From positions 6,885,487-6,949,486 of the forward strand of contig LNAC01000008.1 in assembly GCA_002007465.1 (NCBI GenBank): a DNA stretch of 64,000 nt, in the 5' to 3' direction. The DNA is from Ailurus styani (Eukaryota; Chordata; Mammalia; Carnivora; Ailuridae). Numbering within the stretch: the first letter of the stretch is position 1; each line of letters begins with the position of its first letter. Shown here piece after piece: positions 25,184 through 36,649 of the stretch. The notes under the pieces were generated by a model, which saw nothing but the letters and a program-made list of their open reading frames with translations, ran no database searches and was not told the DNA's origin. Position numbers and translations under genes: made by a program.

Positions 25184-28100
25184 ATGTGCATGTGTATGGC
25201 TTTTTAAAACATCTTCACGTTCCCCAAGTATATCCGTTCTTTGTAGTTTTAGGAACTTGACTAGACAACCCAATCCTGTTAATCTTCCAGACCCGCGGTC
25301 TCTCGGCCTCTTGCTACATGTGGCCGACCCAAAATGCATCACCCTTCCGGAACCTGCTCCTCCTCCAACTTGCCCCGGTCCTGCTGGGGGCTGCCAATCA
25401 CAAAACCCACCCCTGTGGTTACAGGGGCCTGAACACTGCTCTGGGCTTATCTGTAGTCTGTAGGGGAGGGAGGTGGGATGCAACAAAGATGAGGAAGGTG
25501 ACAGGGCACTCTCTTCACTCCTTTCTCCTTGGCCCAGAGGAACAAGGAGATGAGACCGGGGCCCCAGGTGACCCCACCTCCCACCGGGTGGAGGTGCCTG
25601 AGAAAACAGAGCTGGCAGGGGGACCGAGCCTGGGGCACGGTACCAACATGCTGCCGGGACCTGGTCCCAGTGCGCACGGGCTTGTTTCCAGCGGCGCTGC
25701 CTTTTATTCTGTGAGATACGTCAGGGTCTGTAAACACAAACAAACTCCCCTTTTTGGCTTAAGGTGGTCTGGGCTGGCCTGCAGGCCCCGGTAGCCAAGA
25801 ATCCTGAGTAAAGCTCACACCTTTTAGGATACGGCTTTCTCTTCAGCATTGCTCAAGTCATAGGTGAAAAACATTCCCTTGTATTAAACTCTTAAGCCTC
25901 ACAGGTTTTTTCTCTTTTCCTTTAATTTTCAAAAGCTAAAAATAAATAGATAGATAGATACAATTGCATGTCGGGGATTTGTGCTGGATTACTAGAAAGT
26001 TCTGCAGTACTTCCCTGGACTACACGGGAGTGTAACTTCCAGCTGTGCTTGAATTCTCCTAGGGCTGCTTCACTGGCAGAAAAATGTAACTGTTGTGTAA
26101 CTGCTCCAGGAGAAGGGGGAAAAACTTAATTACCACTTGGTTTCTTTGTGAGAGCTGCCAAAATGGCACTGGTTCAAGGCTCCTGCCTATTAACATTCTG
26201 TTAGACGCTGTCCATATTTTTAAATAAAGTCAACACAGAGACCGTCACAAAAACCAGCCTGGATTTACGTAATATTTTTCTATTTTTGTTTTCAGATGAA
26301 ATTCACATGAAAAGATATTCTTAGCCCTCATGTTACCCAAGCTGTGTATGAAAAATCAAGTTAGAAAATCTTAAAGCTTCCTAATACGCCAATCTTACCA
26401 AAAATCGACCAAAAAGCAAACATCTGCCCTAGAATACAGACTGTGGGAAGGCCTTTTTCCATCTTGAAGGCAGAATGGTTCTCTCCACCAGGGGCTGGAT
26501 CACTGGAATGAACCATGAGCCAAGTTTCTACAGAGCAGGAAAGGGGTCCCATTACTCCTAGACCCCGGGTTTCCAGAGATGCAGGGACCAAGTGCAGAAC
26601 TCACTCTAGAGCTAGGAGAGAATTCACGACTGTCAAGGGGGAACCAAGTGAAGACCTGTAATGGGATCATGAAATACCAAAGCCCGTCCCTTTCTCCACG
26701 GCAGCAGGTTCTATCGCTGGTAAAACTGGTCAAACCATGAGGTAAAAGATAGATGTTAGGTGGCTCCTTTGCCAGACTCCTCTTGGTCCCTTACACATCG
26801 TCAACAATGAATACCTCCAAACTAGGTCCCGGATGCCCGCTTGCTTGCCTGTGATTCCTTGTGGCCAGGACTGTCCAAAATATTCACTGGAAGGAACTCC
26901 AAACTCTCCTTTTTGGTTCTCAAATTCCTACTCCATTCTTTCCATCACAACTCGGTTTGACCTTTAACGCTATGGCCACCCGAGCCTTCTCAATTCCCTA
27001 GTTGTTAACTCTTCTTGGACACGACTGCTTTCTGCAGAAAAGTAACCCAGAAAAAATCCTAATAGCTCTAACTTGGAAATCTATAACATAAACTTCCGGT
27101 GTGTGAAAAGCCATCATTTCCAGCTATTCTTCTAATGAACAGTCTAAGTATTTACAATTGAGTGAGAAGCCAAGGGGGACAGCAAACCTGGAAAAGTGGG
27201 ACACCGCAACCACCCCTGCACTGAAGGAATAAAGTGTGAGGCAGAGGTAACAGAGTTCCAAGGCCAAGATCAGGTATAAAAACTGAAACACACATAGGTC
27301 TGCCCCAGATGGAACTAGATTCCTGAAGAAGGTGCTGACCAGGGCGGAGAGAGAGAAATTCTCTGGCTTCTCCTTTCCTCCTGTACTCAGGTCAGAATCT
27401 CTTATTGTCCAAAACCAGCTGGAGGCCAGCTGCCACCAGGGCTTGGGAACATGGTCGTCGGGGGTCAGTCCTTCTGCAGTACAAGGCAAAGCAGTGGGTG
27501 GAGCTGACAGCCAACTGGCCGTGGGCCAGCCCGGCTGCACCAGCAAGACCACAAACCTACCACAATCTGAGATATCAAAGGGGAATCAGCATCAGCTATG
27601 GATGGGGACAAACGCAGGGATCAGAGACCTGGCGAGTCAGACCAGAGCCGGGCAGAAGGCGAGGCCTGGAAGCTGGGGCAAGGCCAGCCTCTGGTGTGGA
27701 CAGTCACGTGCCTGTGGCTCATCCTGACAGGGCCTTGTGCCGCCCCCTGAGCTGAGCTGTGGGCGTCCCAGGGTTGGCAGGCAGGATGGATGGCAAGCAG
27801 ACGAGAAGAAAGGGATACAGGAGAGAGCACCGTTACAAATGACAACCTGTAGACAAGGCTCGGAAGGGTTATACACCAATACATGCCAGGGATCACTGCA
27901 CCCAGAAGGGCCTGGTCAGGAAGGGGGTGGTCAGAGGGGAGTGAAGCCTTCTTTATGTTGTATTTCTTCTTTTTAAAGGGGGGTAATATGGAATGTTATG
28001 TACAATTTAAAAATAACATTTCTTTAAGAAGGAAAGAAAGAACAGGCAAAGATACAGTTCTTCCTCCAACACAGGAAATAAGATCAAGTAGAGGTAAGAA

Positions 28101-29799
28101 AACTTTTCAGGTATAAGGGAAGGAAGCGGAGGCAGCTGGTCGTCTACCTTCCTGATGGCAAGAGAAACTGCACAATTACTGCTACAAAAGGGCCAACGGA
28201 TTTCCTGGGGATGATCAGCTTTCTCTCCTTTTCACGATGAAACAAAAGTTTAGAGTTGAAACCAATGCGGCTTCTAACAGAGAGCAACCATGGTTACTGC
28301 CTCTCAAAAAACTGCTATTTTCAGAGAGCGTCGTGGTTTCTCTGGAGTAGATTCAATGCTTTATTTCCAAGAAATGAGAAACACAACATCTAATTTTGTT
28401 TAGCACGTGTAATAACCCATCATTATTACAGACTGAGGATCAAAATCAAACGACTACTTCAGAGTAAAGAACCCAAATGACAGTACCTAGGCCCAAAACA
28501 GAAGACCTCCCCTGGGAAGGTGGAGAGACATGACAAGTGGATAAATCAGCCAGTTTCTAATCAAGACACTGGACCAGCAATTCATTCTTCCCTTCAAATG
28601 ACATCAGAGATAATAAGCCCTGGAAATCCACTCTCTACTTCTAGAAGCTGCAGAGGGTCAAAAATTTGAAAACTAAATGCCATGTTATGCACCCTCTGGG
28701 CCCTTCATACACACTTGTTGACTGGCTGGCCGGCTAAAAATTGATGAAACATGTATTCTCATCCACTTGCTAAGAACTCCCCTCGCTTCCTGATATTTTG
28801 GGGTAATCTTGTTATGATCACGCAGCAGCCAGACACAGAGCCTCAATTTACTTCCTCGTCCACAGCAAAGAGCAAAAAGGCCCAAGCAGAAAATGAAACT
28901 GGGCAGTGCATTTGGGCTGAGACACACGAGTCCAAGCCCAGCGCTGTGAGGGGGACTGGCCACCATGATGCTGTCATCATCCTGCTTCTGGCCCAGAGGG
29001 TGCGAGGGAGACCAGCTGGGGTGCGAGGTGGGTCATTTTATTTTCCAATCACCTGTGCATACAACATATGAAGACACGACAAAATCACCATATGTGCTAA
29101 GCTTTAAATGTGTCATCAGACATTGTATGAGTTTCAGAAGAAGCCAATTGGCAGTGTAGCCTTTTCTGATTCTTGAAAGAGAATAACTGATCTCTAATCC
29201 CCTGCTTCAACATCCAAACATCAGGACAACTTTATTATTGCTACTATTAATTGGGTTACACTGGGAAATTGTATTACAGTTTTTCTCACTGATCACCTCA
29301 CAGGAACCCTGCCACAAATCTGTGAGGTGGGTCGGACAGGTATCACCACTGCCATTGACTAAAGCCCCTATTGCCTGATCAATTCATCACCCCAAACCAC
29401 CTGCCTCTCCACTTATAAAGTCCACATCTAATCTGTGTGTGTGTCTGTGGCCTGGTCAGCTCTTTGTGACATTAGCTTTCTCTAAGAGAGCTGTGATGGT
29501 CATGGCTTTCAGGCCCATCTCCATGACCGAGTGTGAGCATGGAGGGCCATAATCACTGAGTGCAAGTGTGGAGGGCCACAATGATCCACCTGCACTCTTG
29601 TCTCATTTCTCTCCTTTGCACAACTTATTTGCTGCTCTAAGAGGAAACCAAAGTAAAAGCAACCTTGAACTTCCCAAATCATCATTCTCATCCATTCTCA
29701 AATCCAAATTATAATCTGTGGTTTGCCTGGGCTCACAAAATTCAAGGACAAACCACAGACTGCGAGAAGAAGTTTGCATTGCATTTAACCAACACAGAA

Positions 29800-30560
29800 T
29801 CAGTAATCCAGACTGTATAAAGAATTCTACAGAGCAATATAAAAAAGACGAACAACCCAAGAGGAACTTGGCAAATAATGTGAGCAAGGCAAACAGAGAA
29901 GAAAATTAAATAGGCAATAGACATATAAAAATATCTCAGCTTCACCAGGATAGTATTCAGGAAAATGTAAATTAAAAACACAATTGGATGCCATGTCCCA
30001 TATGACAAATTAGCACAGACTAAAAAGACTAACAGTACTAAGTGCTGTCAAGGATGTAGGGCAGTTAATGTCATTCATTGCTGGTGGGAGTAATAATAGG
30101 CCTTGACAGTTTGAAAAGCAATTTAGAAAGATGCAGTAATGCTGAGCTATGTATACTCTATGGCCCAGCAATGCCACTTCTCCCACAGGCTAACCAGTCA
30201 AGTACAAGGACATTCACTGGAACAAAAATTTTAAACAACCTAAAACTATCCATGCAAAAATGGATAATTAACTACTGTCATAACTATAAAGTAATTATAA
30301 TGGATGAAATAACTCTATAGAGACATGGTCAGGATAATCCTTGATAGAAAATATTGAGTGAAAAAATATGCAGAATATAAAGATATCTTTTATATAAATT
30401 TAAAAACACAATACTACATATAAGTGTGTATGTTTCCCTAAACAATAGAGTAAAAGCATGAAAACACGAAGGCAAAGGACATACAGTAACTCCAGAATAA
30501 TGGTTACTTTGACTTGAAGGATTGGAATTCAATTATGGAGAGGAAGAACTCTTATCTGCA
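29800..30560 (+). mobile_element. Old L1 ORF2 end / 3' UTR fragment
   Basis: The stretch reads as the late part of L1 ORF2 and its 3' UTR: AAAAATATCTCAGCTTCACC near 29928, TTCATTGCTGGTGGGAGTAA near 30074, TATGGCCCAGCAATGCCACT near 30160 and AACCTAAAACTATCCATGCA. Stops are frequent. It ends near the T tract of the next SINE. Confidence 0.8.
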
Positions 30561-30620
30561 ACTTTAAAAAGGGAAAAAAACAAAAGAGCTGAGGGTAATA
30601 GGATTACATGGTGGCATCTT

Positions 30621-30818
30621 TTTTTTTTTTAATTTTATTTATTCATTTGAGAGATAGAGAGAGACAGAGAGAACGAGCAGGGTGCAGGGGAGTGGGAGAG
30701 GGAGAAGCAGGCTCCCCACTGAGCAGGGAGCCCAATGCAGGGCTTGATCCCAGGACCTTGGGATCATGACCTGAGCTGAAGGCAGATGCTTAACTACTGA
30801 GCCACCCAGGTGCCCCCT
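30621..30818 (-). mobile_element. Can-SINE with target-site duplication
   Basis: A T tract at the left and GAGCCACCCAGGTGCCCCC at the right are present, with a GA-rich inner tract. The duplication TGGCATCTT flanks it (about 30612-30620 and 30819-30827). Confidence 0.94.
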
Positions 30819-31099
30819 TGGCATCTTCTGACAGGATACAGATCTGGGTATTTATAATAATGCTCTCTGGACTTCTCTGTTGGAAATGTTCCATAATTTT
30901 TTTAAGTGTCCTATTTAAACCAAAGGGGTTAAATGAAAGTACCCAGGAAAAGTAGACAGAGAAAAAAAAGAGAAGGCAGTCCAGAACAGAACTGGAGGTA
31001 AGGTAGAGAAATTCCTTGAAAAACACAACTTAAAACTGACATGAAACAAAACAGAACTTCTAAATAGCCCTATAGCATTAAAGAGATAAACTCTGTCAT

Positions 31100-31580
31100 T
31101 TTAAAACTTCCCATAAACAAAATGGCAGGCCCAGATACCATCACTGGTGAACAGTATTAAACAATAAGGAAGAAATAATACCAATAATACACGATGCTTT
31201 CAGAAAATAGGAAGGGAACACCTTCTAATTTGTCCTAGGAGGCCAGCATCACCCTGACTGCAAAAGCAGACAAAGATGTTAAAGAAAAGAAAATTTCAGA
31301 GCAGTATCTCCCATGCACGTAGGGAGATTAATAAATTATATACAGCAATTCATGCATTTAAAAAATACATTATGACCAAATGAAATTTGTCCCAGGAACA
31401 CAAGGTTGGCTTAAAATGTTTTAAAAATCAATCAATATATCACATTACCAGAAGAGAAAAACTTTATTCCATCTCCATAGAGGCAGAAAAGGCATTTCAC
31501 CAAAATCAACACCCATTCATGAGAAAAACTCTAAGCAAAGGAGGAATGAACGGGGAACTTTCTCAACCTGATAAAGAGTA
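31100..31580 (+). mobile_element. Old L1 ORF2 (reverse transcriptase) fragment
   Basis: Plus-strand landmarks are ATACCATCACTGGTGAACAG near 31135, CCAGCATCACCCTGACTGCA near 31243, CCAGGAACACAAGGTTGGCT near 31393 and GAGGCAGAAAAGGCATTTCA near 31480. These follow the order of the L1 RT domain. It is broken by frameshifts. Confidence 0.82.
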
Positions 31581-32012
31581 TGCAAAGATGGAGTGGAGCA
31601 GGGAAAGTTTGTGGAGTAAACTGGGAGGGAGAAGCCAAAATGCAGAAGTGCCTGGAGAGAGGGGTCTCACTGAGAGCAGAGTGTTTTAAGGAGGAGGAAC
31701 TGGTCTACCACATTTCCTGTTGCTGAGGTTGAGAAAGATGAGGACAGAGGCACATCCACAGAGGACACTGGTAGCCTTGAAGGGAACACAAGTGCTGCCA
31801 GGCTCACTCCACCTTTTACTTCCCACACTGTTTTTCGTGTAACTTAGAATTATTTCATGCATCTCCACTCAAGATCAAAGCAGACCAGTCAACAAATTAA
31901 TAAGTTCTAGAAAAATCCAAAGCTTGCTGAATTTTTCTTAGGGCCTACTGACTGATTTTGAACCTAAGACTCTAATATTTCTATTTAATACAATAGAAAT
32001 CCCCAGTGTTTA

Positions 32013-32220
32013 TTTTTTTTTTATTTTAAAGATTTTATTTATTTATTTGACACAGAGAGAGAGATTACAAGTAGGCAGAAAGGCAGGCAGAGAGACAGGG
32101 AGAGGAGGAAGCAGGCTCCCTGCTGAGCAGAGAGCCCGATGCGGGCCTCAATCCCAGGACACTGAGATCATGACCTGAGCCAAAGGCAGAGGCTTAACCC
32201 ACTGAGCCACCCAGGCGCCC
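32013..32220 (-). mobile_element. Young Can-SINE with perfect 16-bp duplication
   Basis: The element is close to full length and ends CCCACTGAGCCACCCAGGCG followed by CCC. The perfect duplication AAATCCCCAGTGTTTA flanks it at 31997-32012 and 32221-32236. The inner AAGTAGGCAGAAAGGCAGGC is the variant I associate with mustelid copies. It lies in LARS2 intron 3 in the same orientation as the gene. Confidence 0.96.
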
Positions 32221-32894
32221 AAATCCCCAGTGTTTAGAATAAAGTTGATACTCAATGACTATATATTGAATGAATGAATGAATGAAAGAATACACATGTC
32301 AGACCCCACTGTTACTCCAGATCAGATATTCCTTCCTTCTTAGAGTGAGAACCATTGAACTTGACCTGAATCCAACCCTGCTCTATCTCTGGGACCAGTC
32401 CTGACATTGGGAATGGATTTTAAAACAATAGTAAGCTCAAGAGGCTTTGATGTTATTGACAATCACACTGAAATTCTGTTTCTCTTTTGCCATATCACTT
32501 AAAAAATAGCTGGACAAATTTTCACCAAATTTGGAGGGGATGGGATGAACTGACTTAAATATGGCTTATGAAAATTAACAACAATCAATTTCAGCAGAAC
32601 CTGGAGAATACCCCAAAAGACAGCTCATCATCTTAAACAGAACAACTGAAACTTAGAAACAAAGAGAACCCAAGGTGCCTGTTGACCACACGGACTTAGG
32701 CACCATAAACCAAACAACAAAGAGTGGTTTTAGGCACCCATCAAGTCATAGGCTAGGTAATACAAATCACAGGCAATGTTTTACAGTTAAGCTGCTTCTG
32801 AGGAGATAACTCTATGCAGTGTGTTCCAGGCTGAAGAGAGTGGGGTTCATTTATTAAATGACAGCGGCTGACCTCCCAGAGTAGACCAAATCAA

Positions 32895-33115
32895 TGCAAA
32901 CAATAATTGCACCTATCACTTATTAAGGGATTATTATGCCAGACACACATGTGCTATCTCATTTAACCTGCACAACAACCCCATGAGGCAAGAATTACTA
33001 TTAACCCTATTTTAAGTATGAAGAAAGTGGGGATTCGGAGCCATGAAATGACTTGTGCAGGGTGTCCCTCAACAAGAAGGTGGCAGAATCTGGTTGAAAT
33101 CTAGGTTGTCCAACT
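32895..33115 (-). repeat. MIR-family relic
   Basis: TTATTATGCCAGACACACAT, ATCTCATTTAACCTGCACAA, CAACCCCATGAGGCAAGAAT and a later GAAATGACTTGTGCAGGGTG follow the reversed MIR order. Confidence 0.7.
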
Positions 33116-33984
33116 CCTGGGTCCAGCCTGACCTCGGGCTTCAGTTACTATAGGAGTCTCCATTTTGTCTCTTGGGCCCGAGAAGCTCTGGGCCTGGAGT
33201 TCTGCCTTGAGTTTCCTCTGGAACATCTCATCCCATCCAAGGGAATCAGAATCCCACCCACACCCCCTCAACCACCTGCACCCTCTCATAAATGTACAAG
33301 TTTGCTATAAAAGCTTAATCTTCAGCAATTTGCCTGCACTCCCTAACTGTCCAAAATAAGTTGGCGTAAGTAAAAAACCGTAAGATAAATCTAGTCAAAG
33401 AATCACAGTAAGACAAAGAATCATACTTTAGGCAAAGAGCCAATTCACTCCACACTGTCTCTTTCTAATAAACATCGCAGCAATGATGGAAAGCAATGTC
33501 TGGGGAAAATAACATCTGACATAAACCAGGAAGACAAATACCTTTGACTATTAAAGTAGAACACAAATCTCTGCATTTGGTACTATAAAGTTATTAACTC
33601 CTCCAGTGACAAAGAGCCATTATAACTTGCCTTCCTTTTTAGGAATACTTCTTGCCAATGTCAGTTCAGCATAAATTTTCAAACCAATTGTGACAACAGA
33701 TGCACTTACGTCTCTAAAAGAAAATCTTTACAGAGAACGAGGAGGTGGCAGATGTCATCTGTATAGGCCCCAGCAGGTTAATAAGAGCAACAGCCAGTGG
33801 GAGTGCCAGCGAATGCTTTAACAATTGCCTCTCTGGAGGAAAAGAGCCCAGAGTTGTAGCATTTGCTCATGTCCATGGTGTAAATACTCCCACCATGGCC
33901 AGATTTCAAGCTCCTGGGGGCAATGATAAACACAGAGTTGGACAGAGATATGCACAGTGGCTCTCAAGAGCTGTTGTGAATAGT

Positions 33985-34200
33985 ATTAACATACTATGTG
34001 CCAGGTAGGTGCTATATGCTTCATAGCCAACCTCTTTGATCCTTGTAGCAGGTCAATGGGCGGGTGCTGCTTTATGCCCATTTTACAGATGAGGGAAATC
34101 TAGGTTTTGAGAGGTTAAGTAACTAGTCAAAGGTCACATAGCTAGTACATGTTAAGAGCGGGCATTCGAGTCCTGGACAATGGGGTTCAGTGGTCCATGC
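33985..34200 (-). repeat. MIR-family relic
   Basis: ACTATGTGCCAGGTAGGTGC, CCCATTTTACAGATGAGGGA, GGTTAAGTAACTAGTCAAAG and GTCACATAGCTAGTACATG are diagnostic reversed MIR blocks. Confidence 0.75.
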
Positions 34201-34673
34201 TCTCAACCTTTCTTCAATTCCGCCTCTTTCTAAATGGTTAAAGAAGAAGGTATCGTGATCATTCCCACCCCATTTTACAGATGATACATTGCTAAAGAAT
34301 AAAGGGTAAGTTTTGGGGTCCTGGCTCTGGAGTGAAGGGCACTGGTCCACAACAGCCAAGGAAGGGTCCTTCTCTTCCTGTTCCGGTAAATTTCACCTTG
34401 TCCTTCAAGACCCATGTCAGATGCTCCCTCTTTAGTGGAGCCTTTCCTAAATGCCCGAGTTGTTACTCCCCAGATTATGTTTTTTCCTTAAAAAAATTTT
34501 AATCTGTCCATTATAAAAATGATCCATGCTCATTAAAGAATACAGAAAATGTCAAATAGAAAGAGAAAATTCTCTTGTGGTCCCACCTCCTTCTGACAGC
34601 ATTTGATGCACATCTGTACTATAAGATTCACGCCCCTACACAATGACCATCTACTGTGTGTTTCACCCCCGCC

Positions 34674-34915
34674 CGACTATGAACTCGTCCTGGGAAGCTG
34701 GTCCATGTTACCAACATTTAAATTTGATCCCACCCCTACCCCGCCTCCATCCCTACACAACACCAAAAACACACGGCAGTCCCCCCCCCCCCGCCCCCCC
34801 CCCCCCCNCGACTATGAACTCGTCCTGGGAAGCTGGTCCATGTTACCAACATTTAAATTTGATCCCACCCCTACCCCGCCTCCATCCCTACACAACACCA
34901 AAAACACACGGCAGT
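34674..34915. other. 107-bp perfect duplication around a single N (assembly gap)
   Basis: Bases 34674-34780 and 34809-34915 are identical by eye. They are separated by a C-rich run and one N at 34808, and a second C run follows copy two. This is the pattern of two contig ends that overlap but were joined with a placeholder N, probably broken by the C homopolymer. The real genome probably has one copy. Confidence 0.88.
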
Positions 34916-35127
34916 CCCCCCCCCCCCGGCTCCCCCGCCATTAATCCCAATGCTTTATTAGCTCTTCTAACTCATAAAAGGAAACACTGGGCTTTTCGTG
35001 TTTATCGTCAAAGCTGTCCTAATTTGAACTAAAATTGGTTCTCTTCATTTGTCTTGACCACGTTAACAACATTCTTGCAGCCCTGGGTGGGGGCGGGGGG
35101 GGTGTTCCAGCAGCCATCGTTCCTTAC

Positions 35128-35256
35128 CTGCATCCCTCTCATCTTCTGGAACCGTGCAACGGTGTCGCTGATGGTGTACACACGCACGTGGCCCATGTGC
35201 AACTTGCCCGAAGGATAAGGGAACATGGAGAGTACGTAAAACTTGGGCTTTGATTT
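35128..35256 (-). CDS. LARS2: LARS2 exon 3: HIGH-motif exon of leucyl-tRNA synthetase
   Basis: The acceptor (TTTCTTCCCCAG) lies just above 35256 and the donor GTAAGGA begins at 35127. The 129-bp exon is in phase 0 at both ends and encodes 43 residues (79-121): [20 protein letters not shown], then [16 protein letters not shown], then [19 protein letters not shown] is the class I synthetase signature; HMGH is the LeuRS form of the HIGH motif that binds ATP during leucine activation. The frame continues directly from exon 2 (...SEAD) and into exon 4 (VINPMGWD...). No stop or frameshift is present, so this is the functional gene and not a processed copy. The companion KMSKS motif would be encoded by exons beyond the left edge. 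Confidence 0.96.
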
Positions 35257-35392
35257 CTGGGGAAGAAATGAGAAAGAATGACAATGAGCATTTCTTAAGC
35301 ATTTACCGGAATCCTACATGCACATAAAACATTGCCTCTGCACTTGAGGTAATAGTGTAACATTTTTAGAAGTTTCCTTTAAAAAACAAAAA

Positions 35393-35591
35393 GGGCACCT
35401 GGGTGGCTCAGTTGCCTAAGCAAATGTCTTCAGCTCAGGTCATGATCCTGGAGTCCTAGGATCGAGTCCCACATCCCGCATAGGGCTCCTTGCTCAGTGG
35501 GGAGTCTGCTTCTCCCTCTGACCTTCACCCCTCTCGTGCTCTCTCTCTCACTCTCTCTCTCTAATAAATAAATAAAATCTTTAAAAAAAAA
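35393..35591 (+). mobile_element. Can-SINE close to LARS2 exon 3
   Basis: It begins GGGCACCTGGGTGGCTCAGT, carries the TC tract and ends TAATAAATAAATAAAATCTT-A(n). It starts only about 136 bp upstream (in gene direction) of the exon 3 acceptor, antisense to LARS2. Confidence 0.94.
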
Positions 35592-36085
35592 GCTGCTTCC
35601 ATAATGTGAACCGACAAAAATGTCAAAAACCAAAATTCAAAGCCCTGTTTTAAGCTGAAGAATATCCAAAAGAATGCCAAACAACCTCAAAGTGCTAATC
35701 ACCCATATATATTTTCAACCTTTTCTCCCCTCTTTTAAAAGCTTCTCTTTTAAGACAGTTTCTATCTAGGTCTTAAAGAACTATATGTTTTTCCAAATGA
35801 AGCTCTAACGCATAGATCCGTATAATTCAAGGACACGACAGCTGAATCACACAGATGTAACGTCTCTAAGTCCCCTGTAGCTGCATTCAGACTGGGACTT
35901 AGCAGGAAGAGCGGGATCCCCGGGCACCAGGCTGGGTCCTGGGTTTCTCTGCTGTATTGTTGATGAGCGAATAGAAGGCAAGCTGAGGAGCAGAAGCTGA
36001 CAGCCCACACCCTCCCCTCCATGGAATATTCGTGACAGTCCTCAGGCACTCCTGACTGCCCCAAAAGAAGAACAAATAGTTAACT

Positions 36086-36649
36086 TGTAGAGATCACAAT
36101 CCTGCAAGACCTGAGTCTCCCTCGGTTTGTAAATGTCCTAGTGATTTACAAGGAAGAAGCGTTCTTACCAATAGCCTAACTCCCGGAGCCCCGGAGCCCC
36201 GTAACTCAGTTCCTGAAGCCCTAACATCACCCTCCCCTCCATAAAATTGAGGGAGCCTGAGGCAGAAAGAAATGTAAATAAAGCTGAATTTCTTCTAAAC
36301 CTAAAGCTCATCGACAAGGACGTGGGTTAGGAGGAGTGTGACATTTCACCAGGAAACTCCCAGATGTCTTCATGTTGATATCTCATTAGAGGGAAAAACA
36401 GCTTGGCTTGACGAGGTCTTCACTATCCTGAGAGTCTTCTTTACCATCCGACAGCCCTTCTGAACACCCCCTTTGTCCTCACCTCCCCAGCTCCCGAGTA
36501 TATCATCAACCACTCCTCAGGATCACGGGCCAGCAGCTCTTTCTGCCCACGGGTCCTGTCCCCGTGCTTTAATAAACCACTATTTTGCACCAAAGACGTC
36601 TCAAGAATTCTTTCTTGGTCGTCGGCTCCGGACCTCACTTATATTCTCA
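36086..36649 (+). mobile_element. Solitary LTR of a class I endogenous retrovirus
   Basis: A 564-bp element begins TG (36086) and ends CA (36649), flanked by the 4-bp duplication AACT (36082-36085 and 36650-36653). Four-base duplications are usual for gammaretrovirus-like (class I) ERVs. An AATAAA signal lies at 36571-36576, followed by an R/U5-like end (TTTGCACCAAAGACGTCTCA, TTTCTTGGTCGTCGGCTCCG). No internal retroviral sequence or second LTR is present, so it is a solo LTR left by recombination. It lies in LARS2 intron 2, antisense to the gene. The TG/CA ends were chosen because they give a duplication; the true left end could differ. Confidence 0.78.

Larger units (their letters stand above)
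22233..35127 (-). other. LARS2: LARS2 intron 3
   Basis: This is the largest complete intron here, about 12.9 kb. It contains a TATC/TATA microsatellite (23391-23465), a GT tract (25149-25180), L1 fragments (29800-30560, 31100-31580), two minus-strand Can-SINEs (30621-30816, 32013-32220), MIR relics (32895-33115, 33985-34200) and a false duplication around an N (34674-34915). The 22.2-29.7 kb part is mostly unique or very old sequence with no gene signal. The unique stretch 26040-26330 looks little decayed but cannot be interpreted without alignment. Confidence 0.8.

Noticed and set aside
25318..25794. 158-codon plus-strand open frame in intron 3
   Set aside because: No domain or homology recognised, antisense to LARS2, overlapped by other frames of similar length.
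34603..35032. Open frames of 113 and 129 codons with an internal repeat
   Set aside because: They run across the N and the duplicated contig ends; the repeat is the assembly artefact.
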